Assembly: GCF_026239675.1 (NCBI RefSeq)
Contig: NZ_JAPIVQ010000004.1
Location: forward strand, 248,001 to 312,000
Direction: 5' to 3'
Source of the DNA: Pedobacter sp. PLR
GTDB lineage: Bacteria > Bacteroidota > Bacteroidia > Sphingobacteriales > Sphingobacteriaceae
DNA: 64,000 nt
Shown: positions 18,013 through 26,686 of the stretch, piece after piece
How positions within the stretch are numbered: position 1 is the stretch's first letter
Layout of the letters: every line of letters starts with the position of its first letter
The notes under the pieces: model-generated
The model's input: only the letters and a program-made list of their open reading frames with translations
What the model was told of the DNA's origin: nothing
The model's database searches: none
Program-made: the position numbers and the translations under genes

Positions 18013-19383
18013 ATGCAAGAGATTAAAAAATATGTAGAAGACAACAAACAACGTTTTTTAGACGAATTGTTTGAACTGTTACGTTTTCCTTCGGTAAGTG
18101 CGGATCCTAAATATAAGGGTGATGTATTGAAAACAGCTGATTTTGTAGCTCAGAAACTGAAAGAAGCTGGTGCGGATAATGTGGAGATCTGTGAAACAGC
18201 AGGCTACCCGATTGTATATGGGGAGAAAATCATCGATGCAACATTGCCTACCGTTTTAATTTATGGTCATTATGATGTGCAGCCGGCAGATCCTCTGGAG
18301 CTTTGGAAAACACCTCCTTTTGAACCGACTATTCGTGACGGTAAAATTTATGCACGTGGTGCCTGTGATGATAAAGGTCAGTTCTATATGCATGTAAAGG
18401 CTTTTGAATTGATGATGAAAACCAATACTTTGGCTTGTAACGTGAAGTTCATGATTGAAGGAGAGGAAGAAGTAGGTTCTGCAAACCTTGGTGTGTTTGT
18501 GAAAGCAAATACAGAACGTTTAAAAGCAGATGTCGTATTGATTTCTGATACTTCTATGATCAGCATGGAAAATCCTTCTATTGAAACCGGACTTCGTGGT
18601 CTGGCTTATATGGAAGTGGAAGTCGTTGGTCCGAACCGCGATTTACACTCTGGTGTATATGGTGGCGCCGTGGCTAACCCTGCAACCATCCTATGTAAAC
18701 TGATTGCTTCATTACATGATGAAAATAACCACATTACTATTCCTGCATTCTATGATAAGGTAGTAGAATTGACTGATGCTGAAAAAGCAGCTTTAAATTC
18801 AGCACCATTCGACCTGAATGAATATAAAGAAGATCTGGAAATCAATGCAGAATGGGGCGAGAAAGGTTATTCTACCCTGGAACGTACCGGAACAAGACCA
18901 ACTTTAGAAGTAAATGGTATTTGGAGCGGTTATATTGGTGAAGGTGCCAAAACGGTATTGCCTTCTAAAGCGAATGCTAAAATCTCTATGCGTTTGGTTC
19001 CAAATCAGACATCTGAAGAGATCTCTGAGATCTTTGCGAAACATTTTGAAAGTATTGCTCCTGATTACGTGAAGGTAAAAGTAACGGCACATCATGGTGG
19101 TGAGCCGGTAGTGACGCCAACAGATAGCATCGCTTACCGTGCTGCAGAACAGGCAATCCTGGATTCATTTGGTAAAAAACCTATCCCTACAAGAGGTGGT
19201 GGTAGTATTCCAATCGTAGCCTTATTTGAAAGTGCCTTAGGTATTAAATCTGTATTGTTAGGATTCGGATTAGATAGTGATGCCTTACACTCTCCAAATG
19301 AGAAATATGACATCTTTAATTATTATAAAGGAATCGAAACATTGCCATTATTCCACAAGTATTTTGCGGAGTTGAGTAAATAA
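18013..19383 (+). CDS. M20-family dipeptidase, 456 aa
   Basis: Zinc-dependent exopeptidase of the M20 dipeptidase/carnosinase branch. Metal and catalytic segments are VLIYGHYDVQPADP (about 91-104), ARGACDDKGQ (about 117-126) and EGEEEVGSA (about 153-161); the lid domain lies between about 215 and 335. The final GGGSIPIVALFES and DALHSPNEK segments are characteristic. There is no signal peptide, so it acts in the cytosol, hydrolysing dipeptides. The gene is monocistronic between two terminators. Confidence 0.93.
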   Translation: MQEIKKYVEDNKQRFLDELFELLRFPSVSADPKYKGDVLKTADFVAQKLKEAGADNVEICETAGYPIVYGEKIIDATLPTVLIYGHYDVQPADPLELWKTPPFEPTIRDGKIYARGACDDKGQFYMHVKAFELMMKTNTLACNVKFMIEGEEEVGSANLGVFVKANTERLKADVVLISDTSMISMENPSIETGLRGLAYMEVEVVGPNRDLHSGVYGGAVANPATILCKLIASLHDENNHITIPAFYDKVVELTDAEKAALNSAPFDLNEYKEDLEINAEWGEKGYSTLERTGTRPTLEVNGIWSGYIGEGAKTVLPSKANAKISMRLVPNQTSEEISEIFAKHFESIAPDYVKVKVTAHHGGEPVVTPTDSIAYRAAEQAILDSFGKKPIPTRGGGSIPIVALFESALGIKSVLLGFGLDSDALHSPNEKYDIFNYYKGIETLPLFHKYFAELSK

Positions 19384-19416
19384 GCACTTGATTCTAAATA
19401 GAATAAATACTTATTC

Positions 19417-19447
19417 AAAAAAGGGTAGCCAAATCGGCTGCCCTTTT
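19417..19447 (+). terminator. Rho-independent terminator after the dipeptidase gene
   Basis: AAGGGTAGCC / GGCTGCCCTT stem, 5-base loop, flanking A and T tracts. Its T side runs directly into the promoter-like TATTTTTA of the next gene. Confidence 0.88.
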
Positions 19448-19448
19448 G

Positions 19449-19456
19449 TATTTTTA
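19449..19456 (+). promoter_or_regulatory. TATTTTTA element four bases before the lysozyme ATG
   Basis: Near match to TAnnTTTG, ending four bases before ATG 19461, at the same distance as the element at 8806-8813. It suggests a near-leaderless mRNA, but is tentative because the stretch also forms the T tract of the terminator. Confidence 0.3.
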
Positions 19457-19460
19457 CCCC

Positions 19461-20381
19461 ATGCCTTTAGTACCTCCAGATTCTCCTTTACTTAAAAAAA
19501 CACCTGTCGCGAGAAAGCCGGCTACAGCAAGAAAAAAGCCTGCCGTAAAGCGTAAAGTCGTAAAGAAGAAAAAGCCATTGGCCCTGGAGTGGAAGTTTGC
19601 TATCGTAGGTTTAATGCTGATCTTGTTGTCGCCATTTTATTATGGTTATATCATTAAAGGATTCAGCTCTACCTGGCGTTGGGTGAAGGACTGGGGACAA
19701 GATCCGAATTACCGTACCTACAGCAGTTTTGATATCCGTATTCCCAAAAAACATTCTATTCATGGCATTGATGTTTCCTATTATCAGGGAAAAATCGACT
19801 GGCGTAAGGTAAAAGCGATGAAAGAGGATGAGGTACAGGTTAAATTCGCCTTTATCAAAGCCACAGAAGGGATTTTAAGCGTAGACCCGTATTTTCAACG
19901 CAATTGGAGAGAAGCGGCAAAAGCAGGGATTGTTTGTGGTGCTTACCACTTTTTCAGACCTCAGAAATCCGGAGAATGGCAGGCGAAGTTCTTTCTGCAA
20001 ACGGTAAAATTTGAAGAGGGGGATTTACCTCCGGTAGTGGATATTGAACAGTTGAATGGTGTAGATCCTGCCAGTATGCGCAAGGAACTACAGGAATTCA
20101 TCAGCTATGTAGAGAAAAAGACTAAAGTAAAGCCTATTATTTATTCCGGACTTACTTTTTATAGAGATTACCTGAAAGGGCATTTCGATGAGTATCCACT
20201 ATGGATTGCACATTATCATCAGGCAAAGCTGAAAGTAAGCGGGGACACCAATTGGTTTTTCTGGCAGCATTCTGATAAAGCCCGGATTACGGGGATCAAC
20301 CATGTGGTAGATTTTAACGCGTTTAATGGCGATAGTACTGCTTTTGAGCGACTGAGGATTCCTAAAATCCTCAGTTACTAA
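19461..20381 (+). CDS. Membrane-anchored glycoside hydrolase family 25 lysozyme, 306 aa
   Basis: Residues 1-40 are Lys/Pro/Ala-rich and cytoplasmic-looking, followed by one transmembrane helix (about 45-68) and a GH25 muramidase domain from about 95. Diagnostic pieces are HGIDVSYYQGKIDW, FAFIKATEG, CGAYHFFRP and PPVVDIEQL; the acidic residues of the last motif are the presumed catalytic carboxylates. It should face the periplasm and cleave peptidoglycan glycan strands. ATG 19461 is preferred over an in-frame TTG at 19446 in the terminator. The last codons contain a perfect hairpin. Confidence 0.93.
   Translation: MPLVPPDSPLLKKTPVARKPATARKKPAVKRKVVKKKKPLALEWKFAIVGLMLILLSPFYYGYIIKGFSSTWRWVKDWGQDPNYRTYSSFDIRIPKKHSIHGIDVSYYQGKIDWRKVKAMKEDEVQVKFAFIKATEGILSVDPYFQRNWREAAKAGIVCGAYHFFRPQKSGEWQAKFFLQTVKFEEGDLPPVVDIEQLNGVDPASMRKELQEFISYVEKKTKVKPIIYSGLTFYRDYLKGHFDEYPLWIAHYHQAKLKVSGDTNWFFWQHSDKARITGINHVVDFNAFNGDSTAFERLRIPKILSY
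20351..20375. other. Perfect 10-bp hairpin in the last lysozyme codons
   Basis: ACTGAGGATT and AATCCTCAGT with a 5-base loop, ending 6 bp before the end of the stop codon. There is no T tract, so it is not a classical terminator; it could stabilise the 3' end between convergent genes. Confidence 0.5.
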
Positions 20382-20413
20382 ATGTTTATTTTCGGTTAAT
20401 CATGTGTAGCCTG

Positions 20414-20887
20414 TTAACCATGTGTACCACCCATGAGGTGACATTGATTTAGTTTTTCGTGGAAATGAATCATCTTTTCCATGGTTTCCGTCATCATTTC
20501 TAATTGCTTTTTTCCAATTAGTTTTTCGTACTTCCGGGTGAGTAGGCTTGCTTGTTCTGCTACCTGCAGGTAGAAACTGCGGCCATCTTCGGTCAGTTGA
20601 AGGAGATTGGAACGGGCATCTGTTGTGCTTTTCTCTGCTTTAATAAGACCGCTTTGCTCCAGTTCTTTCATGATCTTCCCCGTAGCTTGTCTGCTCACTT
20701 TAAGCGTTGCTGCAATGGCGCTGCTGGATTTTCCATTTAATCCAACTGCCATGAAAAATGGCATTAAGGCCATGTTGAAGTGTGGCGGATGAAGATGGCA
20801 AATGTTCTTTTCGCCCCAATCGTCCGTTAGTTTTTTGAGCACATATAGCTGTTGAAATAACACAGCTTGTTTATGGTAGTCTATCAT
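20414..20887 (-). CDS. MarR-family transcriptional regulator, 157 aa
   Basis: Winged-helix dimer of typical length. The DNA-binding part is SSSAIAATLKVSRQATGKIMKELEQSGLI (about 57-85), followed by the wing EKSTTDARSNLLQLTEDG with the usual DxR element. Helices at both ends form the dimer. It is convergent with the lysozyme gene and monocistronic. Ligand and targets are unknown. Confidence 0.92.
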   Translation of the reverse strand: MIDYHKQAVLFQQLYVLKKLTDDWGEKNICHLHPPHFNMALMPFFMAVGLNGKSSSAIAATLKVSRQATGKIMKELEQSGLIKAEKSTTDARSNLLQLTEDGRSFYLQVAEQASLLTRKYEKLIGKKQLEMMTETMEKMIHFHEKLNQCHLMGGTHG

Positions 20888-21045
20888 TAATGTGGTGGTG
20901 TTTGTAAACTAAGTTTACCAAATTAATAAAATTGATTAAAATTGTCAAGGGTGTTTATACGGGAATTACTGATTTTTCTTTTAGAAATAAATAAGGGCTT
21001 AGGGGAAAGAGAATGATTCGCTTGTTATGGTCCTGTTTGTAAGTG

Positions 21046-22140
21046 TTATACCAAAAAACGCTCACAGGTTTTCAAGAATTCAGGATCTGCATCTGCGCCG
21101 ATCCCCGGGCTTTCCGGAATTTCGAGAAAATAGCCATCATAAGTCAATCCACCTATTGCAGGGTCAACCAGGTGTCCAAGTAAACAGGTATCCAGATCAA
21201 AGAAGACTACATTTGGAGAGGACAAAGCGAAATGTAGGTTTGCACTTGTTGCAATTCTGCTTTCCAGCATACTGCCAATCATGCATTTCGTACCGGTTTG
21301 AAGGGCAATTTCATGGATTTTTTGTGCTTCCAGTATGCCGCCGGATTTGGCGAATTTGATATTCAGGTATTCACAGGATTTACTATTGATCAGCTTACGC
21401 GCATCATGCTGGTTGTAGCAGCTCTCATCCGCCATGATTTTAACCGGAGAGTTGAGGTTTAGTTCCGGTAAATAGTCGTCATACCAGGTCCGCATGGGCT
21501 GCTCACAGAATTCTATGTTATATTCGGCAAGCTTGCCCAGTCCAAAAAGGGCATCGTCAAAACTCCAACCCTGATTGGCATCCAGGCGGATTTTCATAGC
21601 TCCTCCTACAGCTTCACGGATTTGTTTAATGCGCTCGATATCTTCTTTAATGTTTTTGCCAAGCTTGACTTTTAAAATATTGCAGCCCTGTTCCTGGTAT
21701 TTAATTGCCGCAAGTACCATGACTTCCGGATCGCCAATACCAATAGTCATATCGGTTTCAACGATTCTCTTTTGTCCGCCGAGAAATTGATACAAGGGTT
21801 GTTTTGCATTTTTTGCAGAAATGTCAAACAGGGCCATGTCAAAGGCACTTTTGATGGTTCCATTGTTCGCATAGCCCATTAAGTCGTTCATTCTTTCCGG
21901 AATGTCCAGCGGATCTTTCCCGATCATGATTTTCGCAAATACCTTAGCCATCGCCAGACAGGTTTCCTGACTTTCTCCAACAATCATCGGAAAGGCTGAA
22001 CATTCTCCAACACCATAAATGCCGGAGTCAGTATGTATTCTGATCAGCACATTTTGTGCGAAATCCATGGTTCCTGTTGCAATCACAAAAGGGATCATAG
22101 GAATGCTAAACCGGTATATTTCTGTATGGGTGATCTTCAT
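21046..22140 (-). CDS. Enolase-superfamily dipeptide epimerase, 364 aa
   Basis: Muconate-lactonizing-enzyme subgroup. KVKLG (KxK with the catalytic lysine), LDANQGW, FCEQP and MADESC supply the three metal ligands, and IKFAKSGG carries the second catalytic lysine. This arrangement and the C-terminal DLDTCLLGHL stretch fit L-Ala-D/L-Glu-type dipeptide epimerases, which recycle murein peptides. Exact substrate cannot be read from sequence. The gene has no close same-strand partner. Confidence 0.88.
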   Translation of the reverse strand: MKITHTEIYRFSIPMIPFVIATGTMDFAQNVLIRIHTDSGIYGVGECSAFPMIVGESQETCLAMAKVFAKIMIGKDPLDIPERMNDLMGYANNGTIKSAFDMALFDISAKNAKQPLYQFLGGQKRIVETDMTIGIGDPEVMVLAAIKYQEQGCNILKVKLGKNIKEDIERIKQIREAVGGAMKIRLDANQGWSFDDALFGLGKLAEYNIEFCEQPMRTWYDDYLPELNLNSPVKIMADESCYNQHDARKLINSKSCEYLNIKFAKSGGILEAQKIHEIALQTGTKCMIGSMLESRIATSANLHFALSSPNVVFFDLDTCLLGHLVDPAIGGLTYDGYFLEIPESPGIGADADPEFLKTCERFLV

Positions 22141-22321
22141 GGCGGTCAGGTTTTTATTAAAAATACTGATTTTGTGTTGAATACAGCTACCAAAGCATTT
22201 AGAAATCCTGTACCGAAGGATGTTCTCTGATATTACTCCATGAAAATCTCGTCATGAAGCTATCTGACAACCACGGAGAGTAGTTACAGCTATAAAAATG
22301 GATAAATTGATGGGAAGGGCT

Positions 22322-22570
22322 TTACTTTTTAATCGTAATGGTTCTGCCGGTTACCAAATGAAAATTATAGATCCTGTACAGGCCGTCATCAGAAGTTTCA
22401 ATCTCTTCTACCAGACCGGTTTTACTAAACGTATCAGTTACTAAATCTCCTTTTTTTACTTCCTGAAGTACTTCTGAGGGGGTATCCTTATTTAATCTGA
22501 TCATTTGTGTTGCTTTATCTGCTCTTAATTTGTGGTTAAAGATAGGGGCATCTACGGCTTTTTCTGTCAT
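22322..22570 (-). CDS. Small hypothetical protein, 82 aa
   Basis: The reading frame ends in a regular pattern of short beta strands (KKGDLVTDTF, GLVEEIET, YRIYNFHLVTGRTITIKK) that looks like a KOW/SH3-like barrel. The start could be ATG 22570 (MTEKAVDAP) or ATG 22636; I prefer the former because the extra residues look non-coding. Family unknown. Confidence 0.55.
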   Translation of the reverse strand: MTEKAVDAPIFNHKLRADKATQMIRLNKDTPSEVLQEVKKGDLVTDTFSKTGLVEEIETSDDGLYRIYNFHLVTGRTITIKK

Positions 22571-22929
22571 TTTGTAGCATAATAAATGTCTGATTGCCGG
22601 AATGTAGGAATTGATGGAGGGCACAGAATTCACCATATTGGAATTAAGTAGTCCAATATAAGGAGTTTAACAATCTTATGGACAGTAAGTTCCAGTATTG
22701 AAGGTAATTCAGTTAATTATCCAGTAGAAGGAGGTGTCGCAAAAATTTTAAAATGTTTCTTTGAACAATGAAGGGCGTTTTTTTGTTGGATTTTAAAATA
22801 GCTTGTATTCATCCACGATTAAATAAAGGGGTTTATTTAAATCTGGTTATATTTGCCGAAAATAATTTTGCCAGTCGCCGGAAAAACGGTTGATGAAGCA
22901 TTGAAATAGATAACTAAAATAACATCATA

Positions 22930-23430
22930 ATGAGTATTAAACCCAACACAGTAGTATCATTAACGTACGAATTGCATACGACTAATGAAGAAGGACAACA
23001 AGTTTTTGTAGAGAAAGCAGATGAGCAAAATGCGCTTGTGTTTTTATATGGTACAGGAATGATGTTGCCTAAGTTCGAAGAGCATTTAGCAGGATTAAAT
23101 GTTGGTGATGAGTATAGCTTCGAGCTTACTGCTGCTGACGGTTACGGTGATTTAGATCCGGGAGCTTTCGCAGATTTGCCTATCGATATGTTCAAAGACG
23201 CTGGATTACCTGCTGTAGGTGATGTAATTCCTTTGCAAGATAACCAAGGTAACCATTTCAGAGCTGGTGTTACTGCAATCCATGAAACTACTGTTTCTGT
23301 AGATTTGAATCACCCAATGGCTGGAAAAAACCTGATTTTTGCTGGTAAAATCCTTTCTGTACGTGAAGCTACTGAAGAAGAATTAAGCCACGGTCATGCA
23401 CATGGTGCTGATGGTCACCAAGGTCACTAG
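22930..23430 (+). CDS. SlyD-like FKBP-type peptidyl-prolyl isomerase, 166 aa
   Basis: FKBP flap of the SlyD/FkpB branch: VVSLTYEL (strand 1), LVFLYGTGMMLPKFEEHLAGLNVGDEY and AADGYGDLDP, then the insert-in-flap domain (about 72-130). DLNHPMAGKNLIFAGKILSVREAT closes the domain. The tail SHGHAHGADGHQGH is His-rich, as in SlyD, and may bind nickel or zinc. It is cytosolic and acts in protein folding and possibly metal handling. ATG start, with its own terminator. Confidence 0.94.
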   Translation: MSIKPNTVVSLTYELHTTNEEGQQVFVEKADEQNALVFLYGTGMMLPKFEEHLAGLNVGDEYSFELTAADGYGDLDPGAFADLPIDMFKDAGLPAVGDVIPLQDNQGNHFRAGVTAIHETTVSVDLNHPMAGKNLIFAGKILSVREATEEELSHGHAHGADGHQGH

Positions 23431-23450
23431 TAGATCTTAACTGATATTGA

Positions 23451-23487
23451 ATAGGGTGTGTCATTAATATGACCACCCTATTTTTTT
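23451..23487 (+). terminator. Rho-independent terminator after the FKBP gene
   Basis: ATAGGGTG / CACCCTAT outer stem with inner GTCAT / ATGAC, then T7 on the plus strand. Confidence 0.92.
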
Positions 23488-24114
23488 GCTGTTCTTGCTC
23501 CCATTCATGGAGATATCAGATATAGGACGCTATAGCTAATTGCTGGTGGCAATAGCCCCCCCCTCTATACGACTCCTTCAGCATTTATTCTGAATGTTTA
23601 AAGACGGATTATTTAATCTTATTGCTTCCTCAATTTAAAGCCTGTATCAGTAAATGTTTTCTTGTTGCATATTTTTTGCAAAAATCAAATTGATTTGGCG
23701 GTCTTTTCCTTTTTTAAGCCTAGAGTTATTTAAATGAAGTTTCTTGCTTTTCCTTATTTTTTTTGTTTGAAGATGTTTTTTAAGTGTTTTTATTTCTTTT
23801 TCAAACTGCGAAAGTTTAAAGAGACTTTAGAATAATGTAGCTGGTTTGGTGCGAAAAATAATTGCAAATAATATGCAGTTATTCCAAAACAATTCTATAT
23901 TTGATTTCCTAAGCAGGTTGGTTAATCAAAGTCAGTGAACGAGGAGTTTATCAACTAAACGATTCCGGGAAGGTTGATTTATCCGAATGCTAAAGGCGCA
24001 AGGAATACTAAAAATGTACAGGAAGCGATTGCCCGTCAGGGTGCAATACACTAACCACTCGTGTATGGTGGGATAAATAAGAATATTTTAACACATTATT
24101 TTAGCATAATCACC
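23488..24114. other. 627-bp gene-poor stretch
   Basis: No complete gene seen. It has an eight-base C run around 23556 and A/T-rich sequence after it. At about 23967-24051 a plus-strand frame of about 28 codons without ATG reads PGRLIYPNAKGARN and so on to a stop, with protein-like composition. It could be a remnant of a lost gene, or chance. The promoter of the RidA-M19 pair is probably near the right end. Confidence 0.4.
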
Positions 24115-24582
24115 ATGAATTTATCAGCCCGGGAAGCATTTTTGAAATTAGATCTTGTATTACCACCAGCTCCAAAACCCCTTGGAATTTATAAACCGTT
24201 TTTAGTAGAGGGTAAATATTTATATTTATCAGGACATGGGCCGGTACAATCAGACCAGTCACTGATTATTGGACGGATTGGCGCGGATATGGACCCGGAA
24301 GCAGGCAAGCTTGCGGCCAGACAAGTTGGCTTAACGATGTTATCCACCATTGTGACCAATTTTGGTAGCCTCGATGTAGTGAAAAGGGTGATCAAAGTTT
24401 TAGGGATGGTCAACTGTTCCCCGGATTTTGAAAAACATCCTTACATCATCAATGGTTGTAGCGAGTTGTTTGCAGCAGTTTGGGGGCAGGAGAATGGAAT
24501 TGGGGTAAGAAGTGCAGTAGGTATGGGCTCTTTGCCGGACAATATTCCGGTAGAAGTAGAAGCAGTTTTTGAGTTATTTTAA
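24115..24582 (+). CDS. RidA/YjgF-family protein, 155 aa
   Basis: A chorismate-mutase-like fold protein of the Rid family: LYLSGHGPV, GKLAARQVGLTMLSTI, VKRVIKVLGMVNCSPDF and GVRSAVGMGSLPDNIPVEVEAVFEL are characteristic. Members hydrolyse reactive enamine/imine intermediates from PLP enzymes or act on related substrates; it is longer than canonical RidA and fits the YjgH/YoaB-like branch. Start is ATG 24115 (MNLSAREAF); upstream in-frame codons are unlikely. The M19 peptidase gene follows after 12 bp, so they form an operon. Confidence 0.88.
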   Translation: MNLSAREAFLKLDLVLPPAPKPLGIYKPFLVEGKYLYLSGHGPVQSDQSLIIGRIGADMDPEAGKLAARQVGLTMLSTIVTNFGSLDVVKRVIKVLGMVNCSPDFEKHPYIINGCSELFAAVWGQENGIGVRSAVGMGSLPDNIPVEVEAVFELF

Positions 24583-24594
24583 TCATTAGAATCT

Positions 24595-25665
24595 ATGTTT
24601 ATAATTGATGCACACCTGGACCTAAGCATGAATGCCATGGAATGGAACAGGGATTTGAGGTTGCCGGTAAGTATGATCAGAACCCTTGAAAAGGGGATGA
24701 CAGACAAGCCCGACCGCGAGAAGTCTACCGTATCTTTTCCGGAATTGCGGAAAGGAAATATTGGTATAGTGGTAGCTACACAGATTGCCCGCTTTGTGAA
24801 ACCGGATAGTGTGATTCCTGGCTGGAATTCGCCGGAACAAGCCTGGGCACAAACTCAGGGGCAGCTGGCCTGGTATAAAGCGATGGAAGAGGCGGGAGAA
24901 CTATTTCAAATCACTAATGCCGCTCAATTGAAAAGTCATTATGAGTTATGGAATGACGGCCTTTCAAATGATAAAAAGCCAATTGGTTACATCCTGAGTC
25001 TGGAAGGTGCAGATTCTATTGTTAATGTTTCTTACCTGGAACGTGCTCATCAATATGGCTTGAGAGCAATCGGTCCGGCGCATTATGGCCCTGGCCGGTA
25101 TGCAAATGGAACCGATGCCACCGGAAAGATGGGAGCTAAGGGATTGGAATTATTGAAGGAAATGGAGCGGTTAAACTTTATTCTGGATGCTACACATCTT
25201 TGCGACGATGCTTTTTGGCAAGCGCTGGATCATTTTTCCGGACCTGTTTGGGCCAGTCACAACAATTGCCGGACGTTAGTAAATCACAACAGGCAATATA
25301 GTGATGATCAGATATTGGCCTTAATCGATAGAGGAGCGGTCATTGGTGGAGCTTTAGATAACTGGATGCTGGTCCCTGACTGGCAAAGAGGTGTTTCTAC
25401 TCCAAAGGGAAAAGGCTGCGGGTTACAAAAGGTAGTAGACCATGCAGATCATATCTGCCAGTTGGCGGGCAATGCAAAGCATATTGGTATTGGATCAGAT
25501 TTGGATGGTGCTTTTGGAACCGAACAGTCTCCATTTGATTTGGATACAATCTCCGACTTGCAAAAGATGCCGGGAATGTTTGCTGCGAAAGGGTATTCGG
25601 AAGCGGAGCTGGAGCTCATTTTTCATAAGAACTGGCTCAACTTTCTATACAAAGCCTGGGCTTAG
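24595..25665 (+). CDS. M19-family membrane-type dipeptidase, 356 aa
   Basis: Amidohydrolase-fold zinc dipeptidase (renal dipeptidase family). Metal ligands are visible in IIDAHLDLSMNA, ILSLEGADS, ILDATHLCDDAF, VWASHNNCR and HIGIGSDLDGAFG. There is no signal peptide, unlike the eukaryotic enzymes. Substrates may include L,D-dipeptides; pairing with RidA suggests amino acid or D-amino acid catabolism, which is inference. Confidence 0.92.
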   Translation: MFIIDAHLDLSMNAMEWNRDLRLPVSMIRTLEKGMTDKPDREKSTVSFPELRKGNIGIVVATQIARFVKPDSVIPGWNSPEQAWAQTQGQLAWYKAMEEAGELFQITNAAQLKSHYELWNDGLSNDKKPIGYILSLEGADSIVNVSYLERAHQYGLRAIGPAHYGPGRYANGTDATGKMGAKGLELLKEMERLNFILDATHLCDDAFWQALDHFSGPVWASHNNCRTLVNHNRQYSDDQILALIDRGAVIGGALDNWMLVPDWQRGVSTPKGKGCGLQKVVDHADHICQLAGNAKHIGIGSDLDGAFGTEQSPFDLDTISDLQKMPGMFAAKGYSEAELELIFHKNWLNFLYKAWA

Positions 25666-25715
25666 TTTAAAACAGGGCTTTGAATTAGATTAATTTCGAG
25701 GTCAAAGCGTTCCTG

Positions 25716-25756
25716 AAAAAACCGGGTCGCTATCATTAATAGCTGCCCGGTTTTTT
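25716..25756. terminator. Bidirectional terminator between M19 and fur-type genes
   Basis: AAAAAACCGGG / CCCGGTTTTTT arms with inner GCTAT / ATAGC; it lies between convergent genes. Confidence 0.92.
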
Positions 25757-25795
25757 ATATAAATTAGGTAAACAGTCAAATAGATAAACAGGTAA

Positions 25796-26230
25796 TTATG
25801 CCGAAGCGGCTATCAGTGCGTTACATTTTTCGCAAGTGCCATAAGTCGTTGTATTGACGGTTTTAGCGGTAAATCCGGCAGGCATTTTAATTTTTGGTAC
25901 GGTTACTTCCAGGCAGTAAATTTTTCCGCAGGTTGTGCAGTTAAAATGTACATGTTCATCATGATGGTGGTCTTCGGAGCAGGCAGAGGAGCATAATGCG
26001 TAGTTTGCGGTGCCATTCAGGTCCATGATACGGTGGACAATTCCTTTTTCTTCGTAAGTATTCAGGATTCTGTAAAGCGTTACGCGATCGATCTCTTTAC
26101 CCAGCTTTTTTTCCAGCTCTGGCTGTGAGATCGCTACCGTATCTAAAGCAATTTCTTCCAGTACGCGTACCCTTTGTTTGGTGTGTTTAAGGTCGTGTTC
26201 TTTTAAAATATTTACAGGATCTAGTTTCAT
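25796..26230 (-). CDS. Fur-superfamily regulator, probably Zur-like, 144 aa
   Basis: N-terminal winged helix (HTKQRVRVLEEI, ISQPELEKKLGKEIDRVTLYRIL) and a C-terminal dimer/metal domain. The stretch CSSACSEDHHHDEHVHFNCTTCG is unusually rich in Cys and His, and a final CEKC completes a structural zinc site. It is the last gene of a run with MerC, an ABC transporter with a His-rich loop and DUF3299, so I infer zinc as effector. A Fur (iron) role cannot be excluded from the sequence. Two palindromes at 29179-29236, ahead of the run, are candidate operators. Confidence 0.88.
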   Translation of the reverse strand: MKLDPVNILKEHDLKHTKQRVRVLEEIALDTVAISQPELEKKLGKEIDRVTLYRILNTYEEKGIVHRIMDLNGTANYALCSSACSEDHHHDEHVHFNCTTCGKIYCLEVTVPKIKMPAGFTAKTVNTTTYGTCEKCNALIAASA

Positions 26231-26232
26231 AA

Positions 26233-26670
26233 TTATATTGATTTTGCGTTGACGATGGAAATTGGTGGATTATCCATTGCATTTCCAGTGTTTAATTTCA
26301 ACGTGCCTTTTACGACAATTGTTTTGTAGGTGAATTTAATCGGTTCAGTCATTTCGACCAATACCATGATTGGAACGCCATTCTTTCCGCAATAGAAACA
26401 TTGATTGATGGGCAAAGTAGAAAGCATAAACTTCGTTTGTTTCATGCCGTCCTTAATTGGAACGATATATCCTTCCAATTCAAATGATTTGTTGGCATGT
26501 TTCTTAATATCGGGCGTATAAACCGCATACATTTCTGAGTCTTTAACAATCTTAAAGTCAACACCACCTACCACGTCCCAGTTGTCGGACAGGATCTGAT
26601 CATCAGGATTGTGCTGGGCTTTTACCGCAAATCCGGTAAAGAGTAAAATAGCGAGTAGGAATCGTTTCAT
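26233..26670 (-). CDS. Periplasmic DUF3299 family protein, 145 aa
   Basis: A signal peptide (MKRFLLAILLFTGFAVKAQ) is followed by a short domain with ELEGYIVPI and LPINQCFYCGKNGVPIMVLVEM, the DUF3299 pattern. The start is ATG 26670, because the longer frame overlaps the permease gene. DUF3299 genes travel with FtsX-type ABC transporters in Zur-regulated loci of gamma-proteobacteria (zrg genes), matching this neighbourhood. The Fur-type gene follows after 2 bp. Role in zinc transfer is inference. Confidence 0.8.
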   Translation of the reverse strand: MKRFLLAILLFTGFAVKAQHNPDDQILSDNWDVVGGVDFKIVKDSEMYAVYTPDIKKHANKSFELEGYIVPIKDGMKQTKFMLSTLPINQCFYCGKNGVPIMVLVEMTEPIKFTYKTIVVKGTLKLNTGNAMDNPPISIVNAKSI

Positions 26671-26686
26671 TTCTTTTGTATTTGTG

